The position numbers were made by a program, and so were the translations under genes. This document shows, piece after piece, positions 33,598-41,339 of a stretch of DNA of 64,000 bases (within the stretch, counting starts at the first letter, position 1; each line of letters opens with the position of its first letter). Location: positions 1 through 64,000 of the forward strand of contig VXRD01000091.1 in assembly GCA_009838845.1 (NCBI GenBank), in the 5' to 3' direction. The notes under the pieces were generated by a model. The model did not search any database, was not told the DNA's origin, and saw nothing but the letters and a program-made list of their open reading frames with translations. Source of the stretch: Gemmatimonadota bacterium. Lineage in GTDB: Bacteria; Latescibacterota; UBA2968.

Positions 33598-33661
33598 ACG
33601 GGCGACCACGGGCGGTGTACAACTGGTCGCAGTCCAGACCAGTTCACGATCGCCCCTACAC
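33598..33661 (+). repeat. CTGGTC hairpin module inside a GGGCGA ... CGCCCCTAC module
   Basis: GGGCGACCACGGGCG, then TGTACAACTGGTCGCAGTCC and AGACCAGTTCA, then CGATCGCCCCTACAC, followed by TTCGCACTTCACACTTCCC up to the ABC exporter start. One repeat module appears inserted into another. Confidence 0.75.
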
Positions 33662-33689
33662 ACTTCAACCTTCGCACTTCACACTTCCC

Positions 33690-35474
33690 ATGAACGTCTT
33701 CCTCCGCCTCATCACCTACATCCGCCCTTACCTGGGCCGCGTGAGCATCGGCATCGGCGCCACCCTCCTCATCATCGGCCTCGACGCCGTACAACCCCTG
33801 CTCATGCGCGAAGTCATCGACAACATCTTAACCCCCTACTTCACAGAAGGGAACTACATCGGTGATCGATTCTCCGACACAAAAATCGCAGCCGACTTCG
33901 ACCTCCTCCAATACTACGCCCTGCTCCTCCTCGGCGTCTATATACTCCGCACCGTCTTCAGCTTCATCAACCGCTACCTCCTCGGCCGAACGGGACAGGA
34001 CATCCTCTTCAGCCTCCGCGTCCAGGTCTATGACCACCTCCAGCACCTGGGACTGCGCTTTTACAACGACCGCAGCACGGGCGAATTGATGTCGCGCGTA
34101 ACCGCCGACGTCGAATCCCTCCAATACACCGTCACAGACACCCTGGAACGCGTACTCATCGACATCGCAACCGTCTTCATCTTCGGCAGCATCCTCTTTG
34201 CCCTCAGCTTTGAACTCGCCCTCATCACCCTGTTGCCCATGCCCATATACAGCATCCTCATCATCTTCTACAACCGCACCATACGCCCCTATTACACCAT
34301 GGCGCGCGAGCGCATAGCCGACATCAGCGCCCTTTTGCAAGACAACCTCTCCGGCATCCGCGTCATCAAATGCTTTGCCCGCGAAGGCCACGAACTCTCT
34401 CGCTTCACCCAAAAGTGCAAAGCCTTCCTCACCATCAGCATCACCATCATCAAAATCCGCGTCGGCTTCTACCCCCTCACCCGATTCATCATCTCAATGG
34501 GGCCCCTCCTCGTCCTCCTCTTTGGCGGGCGACAAATCATCTCGGGCGACCTCACCATCGGCACCCTCTTCGCCTTTCAAAGCTACCTCTGGCAATTCTA
34601 CAGACCCGTAGAAAGCCTCACCCGCATCAACGACACCATCGTGCGCGCCTCTGCCTCAGCGCGTCGCATCTTTGAAATCCTGGACACCCAGCCCGAGATA
34701 AAAGACACCCCCAACGCCCTCCCCTTTGACCGCCTGAACGGCGGCGTTGAATTTCAAAACGTCACCTTTGCCTACGAACACGGACCCCCCGTCCTCCAGG
34801 GCGTATCCCTCAGCGCACAACCCGGCCAACTCATCGGCCTCGTTGGACCCAGTGGCGCGGGCAAAACCACCATCATCAACCTCATCTGCCGCTTCTACGA
34901 CCCCGACTCCGGAACCGTGTGCGTTGACGGTCATGACCTCAAAAACATGCAACGCGCATCTTTGCGCAGCCAAATCGGCATGGTCTTACAAGAACCCTTC
35001 CTCTTCAACGGAACCATCCGCGAAAACATCGCTTATGGCAAACTCAACGCCACCGAAGCCGACATCATCAACGCCGCCATGATGGCCAACGCACACGACT
35101 TCGTCTGCGGATTCTCAGACGCTTATGACACCCACATTGGCGAACGGGGCGTGCGCTTATCCGGCGGCGAAAAACAGCGCATCTCCATCGCCCGCGCCAT
35201 CCTCAACAACCCGCGTATCCTCATCCTGGACGAAGCCACATCTTCTGTTGACACCGAAACCGAAATGCTCATTCAAAACGCCCTTGAACGCCTCATGGAA
35301 GGCCGCACCACTTTTGCGATCGCCCATCGCTTATCCACCGTGCGCCGCGCCGACTGCCTCTACGTCATCGACCGCGGCAAAATCGTCGAATACGGCACAC
35401 ACACCCAGCTCCTCGCCAGCGACGGCCTCTACGCCCGCCTGTGCGACATGCAATTCGCGTTGGAAGAAGCGTAA
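33690..35474 (+). CDS. ABC exporter, fused permease-ATPase (MsbA-like)
   Basis: The 594-aa protein has an N-terminal six-helix membrane domain and a C-terminal ATPase with Walker A 'GPSGAGKTTIINL', Q-loop 'GMVLQEPFLFNGTIRENI', signature 'LSGGEKQR', Walker B 'ILILDEATSSVD' and the switch 'AIAHRLSTV', all intact. It probably works as a homodimer. I chose ATG 33690; the upstream extension is repeat sequence. No ribosome-binding site is visible because a TTCACAC-type tract abuts the ATG. The following gene encodes a DUF1854 protein. That combination is known as a cyanophycin-associated ABC transporter pair, but no cyanophycin enzyme is nearby. Confidence 0.92.
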   Translation: MNVFLRLITYIRPYLGRVSIGIGATLLIIGLDAVQPLLMREVIDNILTPYFTEGNYIGDRFSDTKIAADFDLLQYYALLLLGVYILRTVFSFINRYLLGRTGQDILFSLRVQVYDHLQHLGLRFYNDRSTGELMSRVTADVESLQYTVTDTLERVLIDIATVFIFGSILFALSFELALITLLPMPIYSILIIFYNRTIRPYYTMARERIADISALLQDNLSGIRVIKCFAREGHELSRFTQKCKAFLTISITIIKIRVGFYPLTRFIISMGPLLVLLFGGRQIISGDLTIGTLFAFQSYLWQFYRPVESLTRINDTIVRASASARRIFEILDTQPEIKDTPNALPFDRLNGGVEFQNVTFAYEHGPPVLQGVSLSAQPGQLIGLVGPSGAGKTTIINLICRFYDPDSGTVCVDGHDLKNMQRASLRSQIGMVLQEPFLFNGTIRENIAYGKLNATEADIINAAMMANAHDFVCGFSDAYDTHIGERGVRLSGGEKQRISIARAILNNPRILILDEATSSVDTETEMLIQNALERLMEGRTTFAIAHRLSTVRRADCLYVIDRGKIVEYGTHTQLLASDGLYARLCDMQFALEEA

Positions 35475-35480
35475 AAGTCA

Positions 35481-35512
35481 CTGGATCGCGGCTTTAAGCA
35501 TGCCGCGATGAC
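35481..35512 (+). repeat. Interspersed repeat copy 8 (minimal core)
   Basis: CTGGATCGCGGCTTTAAGCA then TGCCGCGATGAC. It sits between the ABC exporter and the DUF1854 gene. Confidence 0.85.
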
Positions 35513-35536
35513 GTGCCTTTAACTTCACACTTGCCT

Positions 35537-36082
35537 ATGAATACCATCACACAAAACCAACTCATCCCCGAAACCATTGACATACGTCAAAACGGCGACA
35601 GCCTGATCCTCTGTGCCAACGGAGAAGAACTGCACATCGACCACATCGCGCGCTGCTTCCCCTTTTCCACGCCCGACCAATGGATCAGCCTCCGCGACCG
35701 GGACGGAACCGAACTGGGCCTCTTGCCCACACTCGACGGATTAAACCCACAATCCCGGGCACGCGTTGAAGAACACCTCAAAAACCGCTACGACATCCCC
35801 AAAATCCAGACCATACTCAACATCGAAAGCAACAAAGAAGGCGGCACAACCTGGGACATCAACACCGACGCGGGACCTATGCGCTTCACAATCCGCGGCG
35901 ATCAGAACCTCAACCTCAACGCATTTCCCGAAATCGTATTCACCGACGCCATAACGCGCAAACGCTACAAAATCCCCAACTATACCAAACTCGACCGCGC
36001 CAGTCAAAAAATCGCCCGCGCGTACCTGCCCATGAGCTCTCGCCACTACTCTGGACGACGAGGTGGCAGGAGCAGAAGGTAA
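35537..36082 (+). CDS. DUF1854 family protein
   Basis: The 181-aa protein shows the DUF1854 pattern: 'HIDHIARCFPFSTPDQWISLRDRDGTELGLL', 'LKNRYDIPKIQTILNIESNKEGGTTWDINTDAGPMRFTIRG' and 'EIVFTDAITRKRYKIPNYTKLD'. The family is found beside a specific ABC exporter, as here, and in some genomes beside cyanophycin genes. The Arg/Gly-rich tail (SGRRGGRSRR) is unusual. The start at ATG 35537 follows a repeat and has no clear ribosome-binding site. It ends at a strong two-way terminator. Confidence 0.85.
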   Translation: MNTITQNQLIPETIDIRQNGDSLILCANGEELHIDHIARCFPFSTPDQWISLRDRDGTELGLLPTLDGLNPQSRARVEEHLKNRYDIPKIQTILNIESNKEGGTTWDINTDAGPMRFTIRGDQNLNLNAFPEIVFTDAITRKRYKIPNYTKLDRASQKIARAYLPMSSRHYSGRRGGRSRR

Positions 36083-36117
36083 CAAAAAAGCCGACCACGT
36101 CGTGGTCGGCTTTTTTG
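36083..36117. terminator. Bidirectional terminator between convergent genes
   Basis: An almost perfect palindrome, AAAAAAGCCGACCACG then CGTGGTCGGCTTTTTT, gives a 16-bp stem with A- and T-runs on both sides. It can stop the DUF1854 gene (plus) and the proteasome operon (minus). Confidence 0.93.
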
Positions 36118-36136
36118 TTTATATTCACAATTCCCC

Positions 36137-37597
36137 TCACTTTCCCCTTTTCAACCCCATCATCTTCGACGCGATCTCGACCTCCTCGGCAAACGCCTCT
36201 GCCGCCTCGTCATACGTATCAAACGGATCGCGAAAACTCAAATGGTAATCATTTTCCAAATACACCGAATCCCAATCCACAATATACCGCACCCGATTTT
36301 GCGACAACGTCTTCACCATTGCCGCCCGCGCCTTTGCCCGCGTATCAGCCGGAGGCGTCCCACAAGCCTCTTCAACGCGATCATCGGTCAACACGCGCTT
36401 CATCTTACCCTGTTGCTCCAGATCGAAATACAACCCGCGATTGGGATCGATATTGTGATACTCCAGATCCAAACTCTGCAACCACGGATCGTCCCAGCTC
36501 AAATTCTCCGACTCGCGAAACGCATCCAACAACCACTTCTTCGCCACCCAGTCCAGACGATCTGTCAACTGCATCGGATCGGACTCCAGATCATCCAGCG
36601 TGCGCTCCCACTCATCCAGCACCCAATCCGACTCCTCATCCAGACCCCTCAAATGGCGCTGCGACAAATCCAGATAAACGCGCTGTATATCAATAGCCGA
36701 AATAGACCGCCCATTCTGCCGGTCCAGAATCCACTTATGTGTTGGATCGCGCGAAATCTCCTTCAGTGCCCACACCGGATCGCCCAACTCCACCACATCC
36801 CCGGGAAAAATCTTCCGCTCCAGAAGATTCAGCACCATCGCAGTCGTGCCGACCTTCAGTGCCGTCGCATACTCCGACATATTCGAATCGCCCACCAGAA
36901 GGTGCAAACGGCGGTACTTGCTGTGATCGGCCAGCGGTTCATCTCGCGTATTGATAATCGCGCGAGAAAACTGAATCCACTGATAAATCTCAGTCACAAT
37001 ATGATCCGCACGCTGAGAAATCTGGAAATTCACCGGATCCTCCCGGTTGGTCACATCGCGCGCATTGTGCCCATAATAATAAAAACTGTCGTCATAACTG
37101 CCCACGCGACCTGCACCGCAAAAAATTTGGCGCGTCACCAAAAACGGCAACAGCGCGGGAATCACAACCGTTGAAAACGGCACATTGCGCCTGACCAGAT
37201 AATTTTCGTGACAGCCAAACGTCGCACCCGTATAGTGATCGATATTATTCTTCAAAAACGACGCTTCTTTAGCCAACCCCAGCGCGTGCAATGCCCGGTG
37301 CAAAATGAGATCGCCAGCCCGATCAAAAGCCACAATATCCCACAACCCCATACACTCCGGCGTCGCGTATTCCAGATGCCCCATATCGATATAAACCCGC
37401 CCGGCATTAAACAAAAAACCCCCATTGCCCGGGGGTTCATCCCGTCCGCGATAGTGAATATCCACAATCCCGATACGGTCAACGTGAAAAATGTGATCCT
37501 TAACCTTCACCGAAATGGTATCGGGACTCACAAAACCCTCGTGCTCGGGCGCCAAACACCCATACTCGGTTTCTATGCCAAAAATGCGATCTCTCAT
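36137..37597 (-). CDS. pafA: PafA-type ligase of the UBact/Pup system
   Basis: The 486-aa protein belongs to the Pup ligase/deamidase (glutamine-synthetase-like) family. It begins 'RIFGIETEYGCLAPEHEG'. Its 'RVYIDMGHLEYATPECMGL' is closer to PafA ('DVGSHPEYATAEC') than to Dop ('DHAHPEYS'). 'FGCHENYLVRRNVPFSTVVIPALLPFLVTRQIFCGAGRVG', 'INTRDEPLADHSKYRRLHLLVGDSNMSE' and the late 'SFRDPFDTYDE' also fit PafA. It would join the modifier's C-terminal Glu side chain to substrate lysines using ATP. It is the last gene of the operon, about 108 nt after prcA with a repeat between. The PafA/Dop split is by motif, not tree. Confidence 0.82.
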   Translation of the reverse strand: MRDRIFGIETEYGCLAPEHEGFVSPDTISVKVKDHIFHVDRIGIVDIHYRGRDEPPGNGGFLFNAGRVYIDMGHLEYATPECMGLWDIVAFDRAGDLILHRALHALGLAKEASFLKNNIDHYTGATFGCHENYLVRRNVPFSTVVIPALLPFLVTRQIFCGAGRVGSYDDSFYYYGHNARDVTNREDPVNFQISQRADHIVTEIYQWIQFSRAIINTRDEPLADHSKYRRLHLLVGDSNMSEYATALKVGTTAMVLNLLERKIFPGDVVELGDPVWALKEISRDPTHKWILDRQNGRSISAIDIQRVYLDLSQRHLRGLDEESDWVLDEWERTLDDLESDPMQLTDRLDWVAKKWLLDAFRESENLSWDDPWLQSLDLEYHNIDPNRGLYFDLEQQGKMKRVLTDDRVEEACGTPPADTRAKARAAMVKTLSQNRVRYIVDWDSVYLENDYHLSFRDPFDTYDEAAEAFAEEVEIASKMMGLKRGK

Positions 37598-37644
37598 TGG
37601 GACCCCTCAATTTTCAGCTTTCAGCCCTTCCCTTCCACCACCCA

Positions 37645-37676
37645 CTGGATTGCGGCTTTAAGCATGCCGCAATGAC
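37645..37676 (+). repeat. Interspersed repeat copy 9, within the proteasome operon
   Basis: CTGGATTGCGGCTTTAAGCA then TGCCGCAATGAC. It lies in the pafA-prcA gap, flanked by 'cagctttcagcccttccctt' and 'gaccgttgaccgct' tracts. Confidence 0.82.
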
Positions 37677-37705
37677 GGCTCTAATTGCCGACCGTTGACC
37701 GCTTC

Positions 37706-38503
37706 TTACGCATTCTCAATGAACTGCGCCAGCGCGGGCGCAATTTCTTCTGCATCGACATTGCGGTACTTGTTTTTACCTACCCGCGACCGCTCGAGCA
37801 CCACCGCCTCCACCTCCAGATCCTTCAACTCCGTCCCAAGCACATCAGCCACATCGACCTCCCCGGCCACCTGATCCAACGCGTCGGCATCGGTGGGCAC
37901 CTCATCCATCTTCCCAATCCATCGCCCCATTGCCCATGCGCGAAGCGCGGCACCTGCGGCATCAGACAGAGACAACGCCTCCGTATCCAAACCCGACAAC
38001 TCGCGCACCATCATCACATCCGCCTCCACAACACCCCCCACAGCAGCCCATTTCTCGTGCCGGTGAAACGCGCCATCGTAATCCACAGAATAAAAAATGT
38101 GCGCGCCCTCCTGCCCATCTAACTCCGCGAGAAGCACCCGCGCCAAAAAAGGAGACCGCACCACATCGTCAAACCCCGCCTTAATCGCAGGACCGAGACC
38201 AAAATACACAATTTGACGCAGTGTCACATCGTCTTCTGAATAATTAAACCCAATCGAATGCGCCATATCAATCGCAGCCTGCCGCAGATTCTCGATATCC
38301 GTCGAATGCCCAATCCCCGCGAGCAAGAGGCGATCGTACACCTCAAACACCTTCTGCTGACTCTGCGACAGCGTCAACAACAAAATCCCGCCCTCGTAAC
38401 CCACACCCACGACCGGACTCCCCGTCCGGATCTGATCTTCAATATAATCGCGCCGATTCGCAACAGCCTCTGCCCAGCGATACGGCTCATCAGACAACAT
38501 CAT
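37706..38503 (-). CDS. prcA: 20S proteasome alpha subunit
   Basis: The 265-aa protein matches bacterial PrcA: 'SDEPYRWAEAVANRRDYIEDQIRTGSPVVGVGYEGGILLLTLSQSQQKVFEVYDRL', then 'AGIGHSTDIENLRQAAIDMAHSIGFNYSEDDVT'. Alpha rings gate the core and receive the ATPase. It has no catalytic Thr. Its ATG overlaps the prcB stop (ATGA). The C-terminal extension 'VLERSRVGKNKYRNVDAEEIAPALAQFIENA' is typical of bacterial alpha subunits. Confidence 0.92.
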   Translation of the reverse strand: MMLSDEPYRWAEAVANRRDYIEDQIRTGSPVVGVGYEGGILLLTLSQSQQKVFEVYDRLLLAGIGHSTDIENLRQAAIDMAHSIGFNYSEDDVTLRQIVYFGLGPAIKAGFDDVVRSPFLARVLLAELDGQEGAHIFYSVDYDGAFHRHEKWAAVGGVVEADVMMVRELSGLDTEALSLSDAAGAALRAWAMGRWIGKMDEVPTDADALDQVAGEVDVADVLGTELKDLEVEAVVLERSRVGKNKYRNVDAEEIAPALAQFIENA

Positions 38504-39303
38504 GCGCGTCCCGCCTCCTCCCCATCCACATATTGAACATAGAGCTGTCGCAACGCCTCGGTCTCGATCTCTTCCAAACCCGACGCCGTAATCGTCTTCA
38601 CCGACGGAAAAATATCAGCCGACCGCTCGTATCGACCCGTCGCCGAATCGTATTCCGACGCCGTATCCAGAAGCTGGAGCGCGTGCCCGATAGCCGCATC
38701 GCGATCCATATCCACAAACCGCCGACCGCCCCAGCGATTCAAATAATACATCGCCCCGCGAATCGCCGGCGACCCCGACCCCGTCGTCGTAAAATCCGCA
38801 CTCTCGAACTGCGCCCCCAGCGCATCGTAAAAATAAATTTTACCCCGCGCATCCACCCGGTCATACGTCGCAAAAATGGGAATCACAGCGCCAATACCCT
38901 GCATCGCCATCGGCAAATTATCCTTGATCAACAGCGACAACCGGCGCAACTTCGCCTGCAAACTCATCTCCTGGAGCAAACGGCGGCGATAATACTGAAA
39001 CGCATGCTCTAAAATCCGCGCAATCTCAAACGCAATAGAAGGCGACCCCGAAATCGCCATCACCGAAAACGCATCCAGATCGATCACCTTATCCGCGCGG
39101 TCGTAAAGCACCATATTGCCCGCAGTGGCGCGGCGATCGCCCGCAACGAGCACCCCATCGGCATATTGAAATGCCAAAATCGTCGTCGCATCCGTAGGCT
39201 CAAAAGGCAACGCGCGCTCGGCCTGTACATCGCCCAAATTCTCACCCGGAAACCGGTAGCCCGATTGCCGCAGCAAATCGACAAAATCCCCACCCGATTG
39301 CAT
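38500..39303 (-). CDS. prcB: 20S proteasome beta subunit
   Basis: The 267-aa protein has a propeptide of about 39 residues ending 'PFEPTDA'. The mature start Thr40 follows ('TTILAFQYADGVLVAGDRRATAGNMVLYDRADKV'), with catalytic Thr, Asp and Lys neighbours in place. The residue before the cut is Ala rather than the usual Gly. The mature subunit would be the Thr protease of the core. It starts 3 nt after the modifier gene's stop and overlaps prcA, so these genes are tightly coupled. Confidence 0.93.
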   Translation of the reverse strand: MQSGGDFVDLLRQSGYRFPGENLGDVQAERALPFEPTDATTILAFQYADGVLVAGDRRATAGNMVLYDRADKVIDLDAFSVMAISGSPSIAFEIARILEHAFQYYRRRLLQEMSLQAKLRRLSLLIKDNLPMAMQGIGAVIPIFATYDRVDARGKIYFYDALGAQFESADFTTTGSGSPAIRGAMYYLNRWGGRRFVDMDRDAAIGHALQLLDTASEYDSATGRYERSADIFPSVKTITASGLEEIETEALRQLYVQYVDGEEAGRA

Positions 39304-39306
39304 AAG

Positions 39307-39498
39307 CTACTCGCCTGTACGCTGGCGATAGCGCCGCGCCTGATTGGGATCAACGCGCCGCATGCGCCGCAGCAAATCGCGTGTATCTGGCCGCTCCACC
39401 TTCGGGCGCGCGGGGCCACCATCGCCATCATCACCCGGACCAGGTCCTCCCGGATCGACCGGCTTCGTCCGTCGTTCAAACTGTAAGACCTTATCCAT
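39307..39498 (-). CDS. UBact: ubiquitin-like (Pup-like) protein modifier
   Basis: The 63-aa protein is Gly/Pro/Asp/Arg-rich and probably disordered in its first half ('PVDPGGPGPGDDGDGGPARP'). It ends 'RDLLRRMRRVDPNQARRYRQRTGE', the signature end of UBact modifiers of Gram-negative bacteria. The C-terminal GE means it can be ligated directly, unlike Pup-GQ, which needs deamidation first. A strong AAGGAGG site lies 7 nt before ATG 39498. It is followed by prcB after 3 nt and preceded by dop. Identity rests on the C-terminal motif, size, composition and the operon. Confidence 0.93.
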   Translation of the reverse strand: MDKVLQFERRTKPVDPGGPGPGDDGDGGPARPKVERPDTRDLLRRMRRVDPNQARRYRQRTGE

Positions 39499-39525
39499 CT
39501 ACGGCCTCCTTAATGAAAAAAGCAA

Positions 39526-39652
39526 CCACCGATGAACACCGATGAACACCGATGAAAAGCAAAAGCCTGCCCCTGCATGGTGTTGAGCAGGGGGCAAAAT
39601 CTTCTGGATCGCGGCTTACACCCTGCCGCGATGACGCATGCCTCGCCCCTAC
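39526..39652 (+). repeat. Interspersed repeat copy 10, between dop and the UBact gene
   Basis: Three copies of the decamer CGATGAACAC (39531-39555), a CTGCCCCTGCATGG ... AGCAGGGGGCA hairpin, the core CTGGATCGCGGC ... GCCGCGATGAC (39604-39635), then GCATGCCTCGCCCCTACA. TTCACAC heptads follow into the dop stop codon. Confidence 0.82.
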
Positions 39653-39665
39653 AGGTATTCACACT

Positions 39666-41189
39666 TCACACTTTCTCTAACGCCTCTAAAAAACTCTCCA
39701 ACGTCTCCGAACTATCGAGTACCTCATTATAACGCTGCACCCGCTCTTCATCCACCAATAATTTCATATCCACCGCATGCTGGCGACCATTGCGCTTAAA
39801 CACAATGCGATCCCAGTTAATCGACGACACATAATCGCCGAACTTCTCCAAACTGCGCCCTCGAAAATACGCCCGCGTACCCGAAGGCGGTTCCGACATT
39901 GCCGCTGCCACCTCATCATCGCCGACCAGACGCACCACCTGCCCCTGCGACTCCAGCAAATAATACAACCCCGCATCCCGATCCACATTGCTATATTCCA
40001 GATCCTGACTCTGCATCCAGAACAAATCATCGGGATTATCCCACGCCAGATTCTCCGCCTCGCAAAAACTATCGATCAGCCACTTCTTCGTCACCCAATC
40101 GCACACCCCCACCAGATCCATTGGATCGCGGCTCAACTTCTCTATCACATCTTCCCACGCAGACAACACCCAATCCGTCTCCTGATCCCGCCCGGCAAAC
40201 TCGCGTCGTGCCAGAGCCAAAAACGCATCCTGAATTTCAACCGCGGGAACGAGGCGATGGCCGGGACCCTCGACCTCTACCAGCCACGCATGCGACTGAT
40301 CCCGGGCGATATTCTTCATCGCCGCAATCGGATCCTTCAGCCGATAATCGGGCAAACAATCCGCCTCAATCAAATCGATCACCAGCGCCGTTGACCCCAC
40401 CTTGAGCGCCGTAATATACTCCGACATATTGGCATCGCCCACAATCACGTGCAACCGGCGATATTGCGCCGCATCTGCGTGGGGTTCATCGCGCGTATTC
40501 ACAACCGGACGCTTGTGCATCGTATCCACACTCGCGATCACCTCAAAAAACTCCGCGCGTTGCGACAACTGATAAATCGGTGCGCGATCCTCCCGCTCAA
40601 CACCCACCTTCCCAGCCCCACAAAAAATCTGCCGCGTGGGAAAAAACAGCAACAACCCCTCTAATATACGCTCGAAAGGCACCGAGCGATCCATCAAATA
40701 ATTCTCGTGACATCCATAGCTGTGCCCTTCGAAATCCGTATTATTCTTATACATCCGCACAACGCCCTGATCGAGCATCTCCGTGCGCCGCTGCGCGCAA
40801 ATATCCACAATGCGCTCCCCCGCCTTATCCTGCGCCACAAGCTCGAACAAACTCGTGCACTCACCCGTTGAATACTCCGGATGCGTGTGATCGTTGTAAA
40901 ACCGGGAACCATTGTAAATAATCAAATCGCTCTTCAATTCTTTAAACGGAATCTTGCGCTTGCGGTCCTGTTGCAAATGCACCTTTTCATCGGCATCATT
41001 CAACAGATTTTTAACCTCAAACCCCCGCTCATCCCGCCGGGGATTCTCCAGCCGATAATCCCACAACGGAACAAAAGCCCCTTGCTGATAGCATCGAATC
41101 AACTGCATCGACTCTTCGACCACATCGACCTTATCCACCTCGTCAATCGTGATCCCATATTCCGTTTCTATACCGAATAAACGAGTCAT
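39666..41189 (-). CDS. dop: Dop-type depupylase/deamidase of the UBact/Pup system
   Basis: The 507-aa protein begins 'RLFGIETEYGITIDEVDKVDVVEESMQLIRCYQ'. It has the Dop-like 'NGSRFYNDHTHPEYSTGEC', 'QDKAGERIVD', 'VRMYKNNTDFEGHSYGCHENYLMDR' and 'VNTRDEPHADAAQYRRLHVIVGDANMSEYITALKVG'. It is probably the enzyme that removes the modifier from substrates; deamidation is not needed because UBact ends in Glu. Its stop codon (GTGTGA) is read from a GTGTGAA heptad repeat. It lies between the ATPase gene and the UBact gene. Confidence 0.84.
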   Translation of the reverse strand: MTRLFGIETEYGITIDEVDKVDVVEESMQLIRCYQQGAFVPLWDYRLENPRRDERGFEVKNLLNDADEKVHLQQDRKRKIPFKELKSDLIIYNGSRFYNDHTHPEYSTGECTSLFELVAQDKAGERIVDICAQRRTEMLDQGVVRMYKNNTDFEGHSYGCHENYLMDRSVPFERILEGLLLFFPTRQIFCGAGKVGVEREDRAPIYQLSQRAEFFEVIASVDTMHKRPVVNTRDEPHADAAQYRRLHVIVGDANMSEYITALKVGSTALVIDLIEADCLPDYRLKDPIAAMKNIARDQSHAWLVEVEGPGHRLVPAVEIQDAFLALARREFAGRDQETDWVLSAWEDVIEKLSRDPMDLVGVCDWVTKKWLIDSFCEAENLAWDNPDDLFWMQSQDLEYSNVDRDAGLYYLLESQGQVVRLVGDDEVAAAMSEPPSGTRAYFRGRSLEKFGDYVSSINWDRIVFKRNGRQHAVDMKLLVDEERVQRYNEVLDSSETLESFLEALEKV

Positions 41190-41222
41190 ATTATCTCACA
41201 ACGCCAGTAATGACAAAACCTT

Positions 41223-41339
41223 CTGGATCGCGGCTCAGGCCTGTCCCTGCAGGGTGTTGAGCAGGGAAGCATACCGCGATGACGCATGCCTTGCCCCTAC
41301 AGTTGTTCACACTTCATACTTCACACTTCACACTTCAAA
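41223..41339 (+). repeat. Interspersed repeat copy 11 + TTCACAC heptads, between mpa and dop
   Basis: Core CTGGATCGCGGC ... ACCGCGATGAC (41223-41283) with nested TGTCCCTGCAGG ... AGCAGGGA, then GCATGCCTTGCCCCTAC, then several ACTTCACAC heptads (41308-41339) that run over the mpa stop codon at 41335-41337. Confidence 0.82.

Noticed and set aside
36242-37174. 310-codon frame antisense to pafA
   Set aside because: It is fully covered by the conserved ligase gene and has atypical composition.
40124-40146. GGATCGCGGCTCAAC inside dop, similar to the repeat core
   Set aside because: It encodes the conserved 'LSRDPMDL' stretch and has no second arm; chance similarity.
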